Shown here one piece after another: positions 53,269 to 61,897 of a DNA stretch of 64,000 nucleotides. The notes below the pieces were generated by a model. That model ran no database searches and was not told the origin of the DNA. It saw only the letters and a list, made by a program, of their open reading frames with translations. How positions within the stretch are numbered: the first letter of the stretch is position 1; every line of letters begins with the position of its first letter. A program made the translations under genes and the position numbers. This DNA comes from Oleidesulfovibrio alaskensis DSM 16109 (GTDB taxonomy: Bacteria > Desulfobacterota > Desulfovibrionia > Desulfovibrionales > Desulfovibrionaceae): NCBI RefSeq assembly GCF_000482745.1, contig NZ_KI519496.1:1-64000 (forward strand). Direction: 5' to 3'.

Positions 53269-53955
53269 ATGGAATCGAATATATTCGGCCTGCTTATGCA
53301 GGCCACACCGGTAGTTAAAGGTGTTCTGAGCATTCTGGTGCTCATGTCGGTGGCCAGCTGGTCGCTGATGCTGCAGAAATGGATAGTGCTGAGCTCTGCC
53401 AGACGCAAGGCGGCTCAGGGACTGAGCGCATTCACCCATGCACGCGACCTGCGCGAGGCTGTGCAGTCACTCAGCGGAGATCATACTTCGCCGCTGTATC
53501 AGGTGGCGCAGGAAGGCGTGGCCGAATACAACAGGCTGCGCGACATGCAAAGCAGCGAAGACGTGGTGGCCGACAACGTGCGCCGCGCCCTGCGTCAGGG
53601 GGTGAGCATGCAGACTTCCAGACTGTCTTCTTCGCTGGCCTTTCTGGCTACCTGCGCCAACGCCGCGCCCTTTATCGGCCTTTTCGGCACGGTATGGGGC
53701 ATCATGCACTCGTTTCATTCCATCGGCCTGATGAAGACCGCCTCGCTGGCGGCGGTGGCTCCCGGCATATCCGAAGCGCTGGTGGCAACGGCCATCGGCC
53801 TTGGCGTGGCCATTCCCGCCACCGTGGGCTACAACCTGTTCCTCGGCATGCTTAACGGCATAGAGGTGCAGCTGGTCAACTTCGCCGGTGTGTTTCTCAA
53901 CCGCGTTCAGCGCGAACTGCATGCAGCCGCCCCCTCGCGCGGCGATGCCGCCTAG
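53269..53955 (+). CDS. tolQ: Tol-Pal system protein TolQ (MotA/TolQ/ExbB family)
   Basis: TolQ and TolR form the proton-driven motor that energises TolA. The 228-residue protein has three membrane helices: about 12-32, then SSSLAFLATCANAAPFIGLFGTVWGIMHSF (about 122-150) and a third near VATAIGLGVAIPATVGYNLF. The conserved GLFGTVWGI and GI(S/A)EALVATAIGL segments identify it. A weak hairpin with a T7 run (53210-53236) separates it from the adaptor gene. A possible promoter (TTGCAG, 16 bases, TATGGT at 53183-53188) lies just ahead. tolR follows after 11 bases. Confidence 0.92.
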   Translation: MESNIFGLLMQATPVVKGVLSILVLMSVASWSLMLQKWIVLSSARRKAAQGLSAFTHARDLREAVQSLSGDHTSPLYQVAQEGVAEYNRLRDMQSSEDVVADNVRRALRQGVSMQTSRLSSSLAFLATCANAAPFIGLFGTVWGIMHSFHSIGLMKTASLAAVAPGISEALVATAIGLGVAIPATVGYNLFLGMLNGIEVQLVNFAGVFLNRVQRELHAAAPSRGDAA

Positions 53956-53966
53956 CGGAGACCCTC

Positions 53967-54407
53967 ATGGGCGTATCTTTTTCCAACAACAAGGGCTTTG
54001 TCTCTGAAATAAACGTCACGCCTTTTGTGGACGTCATGCTGGTGCTGCTCATCATTTTCATGGTGACGGCCCCCATGCTTACGCAGGGGCTGGATGTGGA
54101 CCTGCCCGCCACATCCACCGTGGACGTGCTGCCCACAGACAGCGAAAACATGGTGCTGACCATCAGAAAAGACGGCAGCATGTTTCTTGACGAATATCAG
54201 GTGACGCAAGACGACCTGCCCGGTCATCTGGACAGGCTGGTCAAAAGCCGCAACAAGCAGCTTTTTCTGCGGGCCGACAAAGACGTGGCCTATGGCGTGG
54301 TGGTTCAGGTGATGGGCATTGTAAAAGGCGCGGGCATTGAAAAGCTGGGTGTGGTGGCAGACCGCATGGAAGAACAGCCCGCCCCCGCCGCCAAAAAAAA
54401 GAAATAG
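53967..54407 (+). CDS. tolR: Tol-Pal system protein TolR (ExbD family)
   Basis: The 146-residue protein has one membrane helix near the N-terminus, with the proton-carrying Asp in EINVTPFVDVMLVLLIIFMV. The periplasmic domain contains LTIRKDGSMFLDEYQV and LRADKDVAYGVVVQVMGIVKGAGIEKLGVV. It ends in a Lys run. The ATG lies 11 bases after tolQ and is preceded by GCGGAGACCCTC. Confidence 0.93.
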   Translation: MGVSFSNNKGFVSEINVTPFVDVMLVLLIIFMVTAPMLTQGLDVDLPATSTVDVLPTDSENMVLTIRKDGSMFLDEYQVTQDDLPGHLDRLVKSRNKQLFLRADKDVAYGVVVQVMGIVKGAGIEKLGVVADRMEEQPAPAAKKKK

Positions 54408-54425
54408 CGGGCGCGTAACCTGACA

Positions 54426-55424
54426 ATGCGCATACTATGCACACTCATTTCGCTGCTGCTGCACTGTGCCGTGGTAGTGGCGGCGCTGTACTGGCCGGCT
54501 TCGGCTCTTAAGGTGCGTCTGGATGTTCCCGTGTACAAGGTGAACCTTGTCTCGCTGTCCGCCACGGTAAAACACGGCCAGCCCAAACCCGGCACCCCCA
54601 AACCGGCACCTTCGTCTAGTGTTGCCAAAGCACCTTCCAGCGGTGTGGCGCAGCCGGTTCCTCCGCAGCCCAAAGCCGTACCCAAAACACAAAAGCTGCC
54701 GGAACCGGTAAAAAAACCGCAACCCGCGCCCCCCAAACCGGCACCTGCACCGCAGGATGCCGCCGCCCTGCCCAAGGCACCTGAAAAACCCAAAAAGCCT
54801 GAAGAAAAGCCGAAGCCGGAGCCGGAAAAGAAACCGGAGAAAAAAACCGCACCCGAACCGGAAAAAAAGCCGGAACCGGAAAAAAAGGTGCAGGAAAAGC
54901 CCAAACCGCAGCCGCCTAAAAAGGCGCCCGCGCAGCCTTCGGCCGACGATATTTTAAAACAGGCGCTGGCAGAAACCAGCGCCACGGTAAAAAAACAGGA
55001 TACCCGGCAACGTGATGTCCTGCTTGATGAACTGGCTTCGCTGCGAGCGGAGGTTTCTTCGCGCAGCGACGGACAAGGCACCGGCAACGAGGCCGGCGGC
55101 ACGGCCGACGACGGACAGGGCGGCCGTCAGGACGGCCAGGGACTGGGACTGGCCGATATCTACAGTGCGCTTGTCAAAGAACGGGTGCAGCAGAACTGGC
55201 GTTTTCCGCAGCTTGCCGAACGCGTCAACCTGATAACCGTACTGCGCATCAGGCTGGCACCGGACGGGTCGCTGCTTGATGTCTCTGTCGAAACACCTTC
55301 GGGCCGCCCCGATTACGACAGTTCCGCCGTGAACGCCGTGCACGCCACCGACGACCTGCCGCCCCCGCCTGTGCCGGAACTGCAGGACCTGCGCATCACA
55401 TTCAACCTGCAGGACATGATGTAG
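54426..55424 (+). CDS. tolA: TolA-like protein with a Pro/Lys/Glu-rich spacer and TonB-type C-terminus
   Basis: TolA spans the periplasm and links the TolQR motor to Pal at the outer membrane. The 332-residue protein has an N-terminal signal-anchor helix (about 5-25). A spacer of Pro, Lys, Glu and Ala repeats (about 50-175; PKPAP, EKKPE and PEKKPEPEKK units) follows, then a short Gly/Asp-rich stretch. The C-terminal domain (about 240-332) has VQQNWRFPQLAE and IRLAPDGSLLDVSVETPSG, typical of TonB/TolA C-domains. The spacer composition is TonB-like rather than the Ala-rich helix of enterobacterial TolA, but the tolQR-tolB context makes TolA the better name. Confidence 0.85.
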   Translation: MRILCTLISLLLHCAVVVAALYWPASALKVRLDVPVYKVNLVSLSATVKHGQPKPGTPKPAPSSSVAKAPSSGVAQPVPPQPKAVPKTQKLPEPVKKPQPAPPKPAPAPQDAAALPKAPEKPKKPEEKPKPEPEKKPEKKTAPEPEKKPEPEKKVQEKPKPQPPKKAPAQPSADDILKQALAETSATVKKQDTRQRDVLLDELASLRAEVSSRSDGQGTGNEAGGTADDGQGGRQDGQGLGLADIYSALVKERVQQNWRFPQLAERVNLITVLRIRLAPDGSLLDVSVETPSGRPDYDSSAVNAVHATDDLPPPPVPELQDLRITFNLQDMM

Positions 55425-55507
55425 CGCCGCGGGGCGCGGCACCCACGACAACACCGGCCACGAAAACACCAGAATGCTGCCGGATAAAACCGGAAGAGAC
55501 GCGAATA

Positions 55508-56833
55508 ATGAAAAAACAGAATGTTACCTTTTTCTGCGCGGTACTGCTGGCGTTGGTGCTGCATACCGCCAGAGCACAGGCGGCCCCTGTGGAGATAGAC
55601 ATCTTCGGCCCCGGTCAGAATCTGACCTATGTGGCCATGTCTGAACCTGTCACCGATGCCGGCGCCCCGCTGCCCGCCATGGCGCCCGAACTGCACAGGC
55701 TTATACGCCACAACCTCGGTTTTCTGCCGTTTCTTGACTTTGTGGACGGCAAAACCGTTATCGGCGGCAACACCCCGCAGGCGTACAAGGCCCCGGGCAT
55801 CGATTTCAGGCGTTATCTGCTGGCCGGCACAGACCTGCTGATTGTCACCGGCTGGCCGCAGACACAGCAGGGGCAGAGCAGCAGAGTGGAGCTGCGAGTC
55901 TATGAAACAGGTCAGGGCAGCATGCTGCTGGGCAAGGCGTACTACGTCACGTCCGAATCACTGCTGCCCGTGGTGGCCGACAAATTCTGCAGCGACTTCA
56001 TGAAAATGCTCACGGGACGGGGCGACTTTTTCCTGTCCACGCTGGCTTTTGTCAGCCAGAGCAGAAACGGCCAGAAAGACATCTGGGCAGTACGCCCCAC
56101 AGGGCGCGACCTGCGGCAGCTCACCGCGGTGCAGGGCATTGCCCTGTCACCTTCATGGTCGCCCGACGGGCGTTATGTCATTTTCAGCCACATCGGCGAA
56201 CGCAGTCATGCACTGGGTGTGTGGGACCGCATCAACAACCGCACCCAGCTTATCCGGTTTCCGGGCAACACGGTCATCGGGCCGACTTTTCTGCCGGACA
56301 ACAGAGTGGCTGTCAGCCTTGCCGTCAACGGCAACCCCGACATTTTTCTGCTGAACCACATCTTTAAAAAGCAGAAAGTGCTTGAGCAGAGCTGGGGCAT
56401 TGACGTATCGCCATCACTGGATGCCACCGGCAAAAAAATGGCATTTGTCTCCAGCCGGCTGGGCAATCCCAACATTTTTCTGAAAGATCTGGATTCCGGC
56501 AGTGTCAGACGCATATCCCGCGAAGGCAAATACAACACATCGCCGGATATCAGCCCCGACGGAACGCTGATAGTGTATTCGCGCCGCACCGGCGACGGGC
56601 ACCGCATATTTGTGCACGATCTGGTGACCGGACGCGAAAAACAGATAACCTTCGGGCCGGGCAATGATGAAATGCCCAGCTTTGCACCGGACAGCTACTT
56701 TATAGCCTTTGCCTCGAACCGCAGCGGCAAATATAAAGTGTATCTGACAACACGCCACGGAGGCACCCCCAAAATGGTCGATACAGGCTCTCACGATGCC
56801 TCGTTTCCTGCATGGGGCAAACTTTCTGACTGA
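55508..56833 (+). CDS. tolB: Tol-Pal system beta-propeller protein TolB
   Basis: TolB is periplasmic and binds Pal and TolA. The 441-residue protein has a signal peptide (about 5-26). An N-terminal domain (IDIFGPGQNLTYVAMSEPV, FRRYLLAGTDLLIVTG) is followed by a propeller with repeats of the form SPSWSPDGRYVIFSH, DVSPSLDATGKKMAFVSS, SPDISPDGTLIVYSRR and MPSFAPDSYFIAFASNR. The ribosome-binding site is GGAAGAGACG before the ATG. A hairpin follows the stop codon, and pal has its own promoter. Confidence 0.94.
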   Translation: MKKQNVTFFCAVLLALVLHTARAQAAPVEIDIFGPGQNLTYVAMSEPVTDAGAPLPAMAPELHRLIRHNLGFLPFLDFVDGKTVIGGNTPQAYKAPGIDFRRYLLAGTDLLIVTGWPQTQQGQSSRVELRVYETGQGSMLLGKAYYVTSESLLPVVADKFCSDFMKMLTGRGDFFLSTLAFVSQSRNGQKDIWAVRPTGRDLRQLTAVQGIALSPSWSPDGRYVIFSHIGERSHALGVWDRINNRTQLIRFPGNTVIGPTFLPDNRVAVSLAVNGNPDIFLLNHIFKKQKVLEQSWGIDVSPSLDATGKKMAFVSSRLGNPNIFLKDLDSGSVRRISREGKYNTSPDISPDGTLIVYSRRTGDGHRIFVHDLVTGREKQITFGPGNDEMPSFAPDSYFIAFASNRSGKYKVYLTTRHGGTPKMVDTGSHDASFPAWGKLSD

Positions 56834-56846
56834 TTACAATGCGTAA

Positions 56847-56876
56847 CGGGGGTGTGACAATGTTGTCACGCCCCCG
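56847..56876 (+). terminator. Hairpin terminator after tolB
   Basis: GGGGGTGTGACAA and TTGTCACGCCCCC pair over 13 positions with one G-T pair and a minimal TG loop, 15 bases past the tolB stop. Only a short T stretch follows (GTTTATG). It would separate tolB from pal. Confidence 0.6.
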
Positions 56877-56936
56877 CAGTTTATGTACGTTGCGTATTAT
56901 AACAGTCTGTCAGTTCAGGGGATCACCCATCCCCCC

Positions 56937-56964
56937 TTGACAAATCATTGAGGCAGCGTAGAAT
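56937..56964 (+). promoter_or_regulatory. Sigma-70-type promoter of pal
   Basis: A perfect TTGACA (56937-56942), a 16-base spacer and TAGAAT (56959-56964) lie about 105 bases before the pal ATG. Together with the hairpin after tolB, this points to separate expression of pal with a leader of roughly 100 bases. Confidence 0.75.
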
Positions 56965-57069
56965 TGCGTCCTAGTTTTATCGGGTTAGAAGGGAAAATGG
57001 TGTCCGCTATCCGCCCGGTATGCAATTCTCGCAAAAACGAATTTTTACTTCTGTTCAGGAGGCTACAGC

Positions 57070-57603
57070 ATGCGCAATGTTAACCGTCTGGGTTTGGCTC
57101 TGATCCTTGCCCTGGCACTTACCACCGGCTTTGGCTGCGCCAAGAAGCAGGTCGCGGCAACCCCCGAAAAGGCTGCCACCGAAACCGTGGTCGTTTCCGA
57201 AGATTCCTCTTCTTCCTCCTCTGCCATGAGTGAAGAAGCCCTTGCCGCCTACGAAAAGGCCAAAGCCGTTGTCACCGGCAACGTGGTCTACTTCGAGTTT
57301 GACAAGTTCGACCTGAAGGCCGAAGGCAAAGAACTGCTGAAGGGCAAGGCTGAAGCTCTGAAGGCCTACCCCCAGCTGCGCGTTCTCATCGAAGGCAACT
57401 GCGACGAACGCGGCACTCAGGAATACAACCTTGCACTGGGCGAACGCCGCGCACGCGCCGCGTTTGAATACCTTGTGCTGCTGGGCGTACGTCCCGACCA
57501 GCTTGAAATCGTCAGCTACGGCGAAGAACGCCCCGCAGTTTCCGGCAACAACGAAGCTGCCTGGGCCAAAAACCGCCGCGCAGAATTCAAGCTTATCAAA
57601 TAG
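57070..57603 (+). CDS. pal: Peptidoglycan-associated lipoprotein Pal
   Basis: Pal is the outer-membrane lipoprotein that ties the Tol system to peptidoglycan. In the 177-residue sequence an export signal ends near Cys23 (TTGFGC, a loose lipobox). A Ser-rich linker follows, and the OmpA-type domain (about 70-177) has VVYFEFDKFDLKAEG, IEGNCDERGTQEYNLALGERRA, IVSYGEERP and NRRAEF. CAGGAGGCTACAGC precedes the ATG. A strong promoter and terminator bracket the gene, as expected for an abundant protein. Confidence 0.95.
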   Translation: MRNVNRLGLALILALALTTGFGCAKKQVAATPEKAATETVVVSEDSSSSSSAMSEEALAAYEKAKAVVTGNVVYFEFDKFDLKAEGKELLKGKAEALKAYPQLRVLIEGNCDERGTQEYNLALGERRARAAFEYLVLLGVRPDQLEIVSYGEERPAVSGNNEAAWAKNRRAEFKLIK

Positions 57604-57626
57604 TAAGCTCTTCATTGCCAATAGAG

Positions 57627-57653
57627 AAGCCGCCTGAAAGGGCGGCTTTTTTT
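57627..57653 (+). terminator. Terminator of pal
   Basis: AAGCCGCC and GGCGGCTT pair around TGAAAG and are followed by a seven-T run, 23 bases past the pal stop codon. Confidence 0.93.
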
Positions 57654-57893
57654 ATTGCCGCACCCCCGTCAGGCTACGCCCGACCCGCTGCGGGCGGCAT
57701 TGACGACCGGCCCCCTGCAAAAGCCCGCCTGTGCCAGTCGCATGACGTTTGCGGCAGGACACGGCCATACCGGTGCAGCCCTGTCCGGCAGCCTGCAACC
57801 GGCCCCGGAATGAACAGACCGCACGCAGACAGGGAAGCTTACGAGGGCAGCGGCACCACCTGCGGCAGCCGGATCAACGGACGGCAGAGACAG

Positions 57894-57924
57894 CAAAAGC
57901 GCCCGCGGCGTTGCCGCGGGCGCT
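57894..57924 (-). terminator. Terminator of the nfnAB genes
   Basis: AGCGCCCGCGGC and GCCGCGGGCGCT form a perfect 12-bp stem with a 3-base loop. On the minus strand TTTTGCTG follows. It lies 30 bases past the nfnB stop codon. Confidence 0.85.
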
Positions 57925-57954
57925 GAAAGTATGCTGCAGATACAGACAGATGCG

Positions 57955-59385
57955 CTAGTCTTCCACCGCGCACCCCAGTGAACGGGCAATGTGCTTGGCC
58001 GCCCTGCGACCGGCCCCCATGGCCAGAATAACCGTGGCGGCACCGGTCACTATATCACCACCGGCATATACGCCGGGCATGCTTGTTTCGCCGGTTTCCT
58101 CGTCCACCGACACATAGCCCCTGCCCGTCAGCTTCAATTCAGGTTCATTTTCCAGCAGTACGGGGTTGGACCGTGTGCCGACGGCAATAACGGCAAGGTC
58201 TGTGGGCAGTTCCACGGTGGCACCCTGCACGGCCACCGGCCGGCGGCGACCGGACTCATCGGGTTCCCCCAGCTCCATTTTCTGCAGCACAACGGCTGCC
58301 AGACTGCCGTTTTCACCGGCACGGAATTCCAGAGGACCGCACAGTTCGGCCACCTGCACGCCTTCTTCAATGGCGTGTTCCACTTCTTCGTGGCGTGCAG
58401 GCATTTCTGCCTGCGTACGGCGATAGACGATATGCACAGATTCGGCGCCCAGCCGCATGGCTGTACGGGCCGCATCCATGGCCACGTTGCCCCCGCCGAA
58501 AACAGTCACGCGGCGGCCGCGGATGATGGGGGTGTCATATTCCGGAAAAGAATACGCCCGGCCCAGATTCACACGGGTAAGATACTCATTGGCGGAAAAC
58601 ACGCCGTTGAGATTTTCTCCCGGTACTCCGAGAAAACGCGGCAGCCCCGCCCCGACTCCGATAAAGACCGCCTTGTACCCCTGTGCGAAAAGATCGCTTA
58701 TGGAAAATGTTTTGCCGCCCACTCTGTTGCGGACAAATTCCACCTGCAGTTCACGCAGGGCGTTCACTTCCTTGGCGACAATCTTTTCCTTGGGCAGACG
58801 GAATTCGGGAATACCGTACACAAGCACGCCGCCCAGTTCGTGCAGGGCCTCGAAAACAGTAACCTTGCACCCGTGCGCGGCCAGATACCCCGCCGCAGTG
58901 AGGCTGGCAGGTCCGCTGCCGATACAGGCGACCTTTTTTTCCGGGTCAATGTAAGGGCATTCCGGTTTACCGGTTATCAGACCGCAGGCGTCACGGTGCA
59001 TGTATTCGTCGGCCACAAAACGTTCCAGACGGCCGATGGCCACCGGCTGCCCTTTTGCCTGCAGTATGCACGCCCCCTCGCACTGCGATTCCTGAGGGCA
59101 CACCCGCCCGCACACGGCAGGCAGGCTGTTGGTGGTTTTGATAATCCGGTAGGCATGTTCCACATCGCCCTGCGCCAGCGCGGCGATGAACTGCGGTATG
59201 GGCACTTCCACAGGGCAGCCCTTGACGCAGCGGGGCTTTTTGCACTGCAGACAGCGCCCGGCCTCCTGCCGCGCCATTTCCGGCGTATACCCCAGCGCCA
59301 CTTCGTCAAAATTACGCACGCGTTCCGCGGGCGGCTGGTTGGGCATGGGCACACGGGGCAGTACGGGCTTTTTACTTGCTTTCAT
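57955..59385 (-). CDS. nfnB: NfnB: large subunit of NADH-dependent reduced ferredoxin:NADP+ oxidoreductase (GltD/SudA family)
   Basis: This 476-residue flavoprotein has Fe-S motifs at the N-terminus (CLQCKKPRCVKGCPVEVPIP, then CGRVCPQESQCEGAC). Two nucleotide-binding folds follow: IGSGPASLTAAGYLA for FAD and VFGGGNVAMDAARTAMRLG for NADPH, with a late VYAGGDIVTGAATVILAMGAG. Alone it would be called glutamate synthase small subunit, but the overlapping partner gene makes it the NADPH- and ferredoxin-reacting subunit of the electron-bifurcating Nfn complex. The ATG at 59385 lies inside nfnA (14-base overlap). Confidence 0.9.
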   Translation of the reverse strand: MKASKKPVLPRVPMPNQPPAERVRNFDEVALGYTPEMARQEAGRCLQCKKPRCVKGCPVEVPIPQFIAALAQGDVEHAYRIIKTTNSLPAVCGRVCPQESQCEGACILQAKGQPVAIGRLERFVADEYMHRDACGLITGKPECPYIDPEKKVACIGSGPASLTAAGYLAAHGCKVTVFEALHELGGVLVYGIPEFRLPKEKIVAKEVNALRELQVEFVRNRVGGKTFSISDLFAQGYKAVFIGVGAGLPRFLGVPGENLNGVFSANEYLTRVNLGRAYSFPEYDTPIIRGRRVTVFGGGNVAMDAARTAMRLGAESVHIVYRRTQAEMPARHEEVEHAIEEGVQVAELCGPLEFRAGENGSLAAVVLQKMELGEPDESGRRRPVAVQGATVELPTDLAVIAVGTRSNPVLLENEPELKLTGRGYVSVDEETGETSMPGVYAGGDIVTGAATVILAMGAGRRAAKHIARSLGCAVED

Positions 59386-60220
59386 TACACTTGCACCTGC
59401 AGTGATGGTCGTAGGATTCACGCTCCAGCGGGCGGAATGCGCCCAGCCGCTGCCGCAGTTCCGCAAAATCCACCTTGTGTCCGTCAAACTCCGGTCCGTC
59501 CACACAGGCAAAACGGGTCTCGTTGTCCACCGTCACGCGGCAGGCGCCGCACATGCCTATGCCGTCCACCATTATGGAGTTCAGGCTCACCGTGGTTTTC
59601 ACGCCGAAAGGTTCTGTGGTGCGGGCAACAGCCTCCATCATGGGCACAGGGCCCACGGCCACCACTTCGCTTACACTGTCGTCTGCTTCCAGCCGCTGCC
59701 GCAGCAGTTCGGTAACCAGCCCTTTATGTCCGTAGCTGCCGTCATCGGTGGAGACAAGCACTTCAGGAGCAAATTCCTTGAGCTCTTTTTCAAACAGCAG
59801 CAGATCTTTGCTGCGGGCGCCGATGATGGCGACCACGTGGTTGCCGGCTTTATGGTGCCCCTTGGCAATGTGATGCATGGCGGCAATGCCGGTGCCGCCG
59901 CCCACACAGATGACTGTGCCGCCCTGCTCTATATGCGTCGCACGTCCCAGAGGACCGCACAGGTCAAGAATGGCATCGCCCTCGTTCAGGTCTTCCAGCA
60001 TGGCCGTGCTTTTGCCCATGACCAGATACACGATGGTTATGGTGCCTTTTTCAGGGTCGGCATCCGCGATGGTCAGCGGAATACGTTCACCATGTTCGCA
60101 CACGCGCAGAATGACAAAGTTGCCCGGCTGCGCCTTGGCGGCAATATGCGGAGCATCGATGACCAGCTTGCTGGTCTGGCCGGGGATCAGCCGCTCCTTG
60201 GAAATAATTGTATTTTCCAT
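59372..60220 (-). CDS. nfnA: NfnA: small subunit of NADH-dependent reduced ferredoxin:NADP+ oxidoreductase
   Basis: The 282-residue ferredoxin-NADP reductase-type protein has an FAD domain (IPLTIADADPEKGTITIVYL), an NAD-binding section (GPLGRATHI, VGGGTGIAAMHHIAK, GARSKDLLLFEKEL) and a C-terminal [2Fe-2S] motif (GMCGACRVTV...RFACVDGPEFDG). Older names are sulfide dehydrogenase beta or PyrK-like. With NfnB it couples NADH and reduced ferredoxin oxidation to NADP reduction, or the reverse. A terminal CRCKC cluster is an extra feature. Confidence 0.9.
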   Translation of the reverse strand: MENTIISKERLIPGQTSKLVIDAPHIAAKAQPGNFVILRVCEHGERIPLTIADADPEKGTITIVYLVMGKSTAMLEDLNEGDAILDLCGPLGRATHIEQGGTVICVGGGTGIAAMHHIAKGHHKAGNHVVAIIGARSKDLLLFEKELKEFAPEVLVSTDDGSYGHKGLVTELLRQRLEADDSVSEVVAVGPVPMMEAVARTTEPFGVKTTVSLNSIMVDGIGMCGACRVTVDNETRFACVDGPEFDGHKVDFAELRQRLGAFRPLERESYDHHCRCKCNESK

Positions 60221-60559
60221 ATGCTATCCGTTTGCTTGCTGCTCCGGTCATGCCGGACAGACATGAAGCTTATCATCCGTTCCTGCAGAAAAAGCGTGCT
60301 GCGCTGACTGTGCAGCCGCACAACCATAGACAAAACACCATCACAGGCATGCAAGTCAACCTTGTGCCGCGGGGTGCAAGCCAGATGCGGAATACGGGCC
60401 CGCCGGCGGACAACGGCTGCGGCTGCATCCGCAGACCGCCAGTGTATGCCGGATACGCTGCAACGAGTATTATTACGCTGCCGCAGAAGATGCGCAAGCA
60501 ACGGTATTTTTCTGCCTGCATCCTGCACGACCGCCGCAGGATGCAGGCAGCGGCAGAAA
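60221..60559. other. Intergenic region between the malic enzyme gene and nfnA
   Basis: No gene is supported on either strand of this 339-base stretch. It contains one strong hairpin (60512-60550) just past the malic enzyme stop codon. The remaining 290 bases would have to carry any promoter for nfnAB, but I find no convincing -35/-10 pair on the minus strand. Confidence 0.5.
60512..60550 (-). terminator. 15-bp perfect hairpin after the malic enzyme gene
   Basis: CTGCCTGCATCCTGC and its complement face each other across nine bases, starting nine bases past the stop codon. The minus strand continues with AAAAATACC rather than T residues. It may therefore be an RNA-stabilising or processing hairpin instead of a Rho-independent terminator. 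Confidence 0.5.
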
Positions 60560-61879
60560 TCAGACGCCGGAATAACTGTCCACCACGGCTGCCGCACGGC
60601 GCGCCGCAGCATCCACGCGGACCCGCAGCGAAGCGGCATACGCTTTCATATCAGCCACAGGTACCGTGGCCACGCCGGAATCCATGGCCGCCTGCGCCAC
60701 GGCGGGAGTTTCCCACTCCAGCACACGCGGGTCCAGCGGCTTCGGTATGACATAGTCCACGCCGAACTCCAGAGAATCCACACCGTACAATGCGCAGATT
60801 TCTGCAGGAACAGGCTCGCGCGCCAGCGCCGCCAGCGATCTGGCAGCGGCGATTTTCATGGCCTCGTTGATTTCCGTGGCGCCCACGTCCAGTGCTCCGC
60901 GGAAAATATACGGAAAACCGGAAACATTGTTCACCTGATTGGGAAAATCGGAACGCCCTGTACCCATGATGCAGCCGGGGCAGGCTTCTTTGGCATCGGG
61001 ATATGCAATTTCCGGATCGGGATTTGCCATGGCGAACAGCACCGGATCCTTTGCCATGGCCCGCACCATGTCTTTGGAAACAAGGTCTTTTGTGGACAGA
61101 CCAAGGAACATGTCCGCCCCTTTCATCACATCTTCAAGACTTCCGGCATCTTTTTTCTGAGCAAACCGTTTCTTGTAGCTGTTCAGATCGCTGCGTCCGG
61201 CATGGATAAGCCCCCGCGAGTCGAACATGTAGATATTTGCAGGATCGACGCCGAGTGCAACATAGAATGTGGCACAGGCAATGCCTGCAGCTCCGGCTCC
61301 CACAACCACAACCTTCATGTCTTCGGCCCTGCGGTTGGTTATATCCAGCGCGTTGAGCAGCCCCGCTCCGGAAATCACGGCGGTGCCGTGCTGATCATCA
61401 TGAAACACGGGAATATTCATCTCGCGCTTGAGCGTCTCTTCGATGTAAAAGCATTCCGGAGCCTTGATGTCTTCCAGATTGATCCCGCCGAAGGTGGGCT
61501 CCAGCGTTTTCACCACCTCGATAAGCTGATCGGCGCTGCGCACGTCCAGATTGATGTCAAACACGTCGATGTCGGCAAAGGTTTTGAACAGCACGCCTTT
61601 GCCTTCCATAACCGGCTTTCCTGCCAGCGGGCCGATGTTACCCAGCCCCAGAACCGCGGAACCGTCTGAAACCACGCCCACAAGGTTGGAACGGCCGGTA
61701 TACAGCGCGGCCTTTGCCGGATCTTCGCGGATGGCTTTGCAGGCTTCGGCCACGCCGGGCGAATACGCCATTGAAAGATCTTTCTGGTTTCTGCAGGGCT
61801 TTGCGGGAACGACTTCCAGCTTACCGGGGCGCGGAGCCTCATGATATTTCAGTGCTTCTTCTTTTGTGAAAAGAGCCAT
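60560..61879 (-). CDS. Malic enzyme (NAD(P)-dependent, short form)
   Basis: Oxidatively decarboxylates malate to pyruvate, making NAD(P)H. The 439-residue short form has the malic N-domain (SMAYSPGVAEACKAI, SNLVGVVSDGSAVLGLGNIGP) with metal-binding ADIDVFDINLD and HDDQHGTAVI. The NAD(P)-binding domain shows VVVGAGAAGIACA. It lacks the phosphotransacetylase-like extension of long MaeB proteins. Cofactor choice cannot be read with certainty, but the nfnAB neighbours suit NADPH. It follows fumarase beta by 18 bases on the same strand; a TCAGGAGGCTGACA site precedes the ATG. Confidence 0.93.
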   Translation of the reverse strand: MALFTKEEALKYHEAPRPGKLEVVPAKPCRNQKDLSMAYSPGVAEACKAIREDPAKAALYTGRSNLVGVVSDGSAVLGLGNIGPLAGKPVMEGKGVLFKTFADIDVFDINLDVRSADQLIEVVKTLEPTFGGINLEDIKAPECFYIEETLKREMNIPVFHDDQHGTAVISGAGLLNALDITNRRAEDMKVVVVGAGAAGIACATFYVALGVDPANIYMFDSRGLIHAGRSDLNSYKKRFAQKKDAGSLEDVMKGADMFLGLSTKDLVSKDMVRAMAKDPVLFAMANPDPEIAYPDAKEACPGCIMGTGRSDFPNQVNNVSGFPYIFRGALDVGATEINEAMKIAAARSLAALAREPVPAEICALYGVDSLEFGVDYVIPKPLDPRVLEWETPAVAQAAMDSGVATVPVADMKAYAASLRVRVDAAARRAAAVVDSYSGV

Positions 61880-61897
61880 TGTCAGCCTCCTGAGTGG

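Larger units (their letters stand above)
57604..57954. other. Intergenic region holding two terminators and no gene
   Basis: This 351-base gap between convergent pal and nfnB contains the pal terminator at its left end and the nfnB terminator at its right end. The 240 bases between them have no supported gene, promoter or repeat that I can see. Confidence 0.6.

Noticed and set aside
54570..54940. Repeated CCG/AAA-rich units that could suggest a DNA repeat array
   Set aside because: They encode the Pro/Lys/Glu spacer of TolA in frame; the units are irregular and have no spacer-repeat structure, so this is not a CRISPR or other DNA repeat.
57991..59715. A 574-codon open frame on the plus strand across nfnB and part of nfnA
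   Set aside because: It is antisense to two recognisable genes, shows no domain and is rich in His, Gln and Arg as expected of a shadow frame.
60362..61669. A 435-codon plus-strand frame opposite the malic enzyme gene
   Set aside because: The malic enzyme motifs are unambiguous on the minus strand; the opposing frame has no family features and starts inside a non-coding gap.
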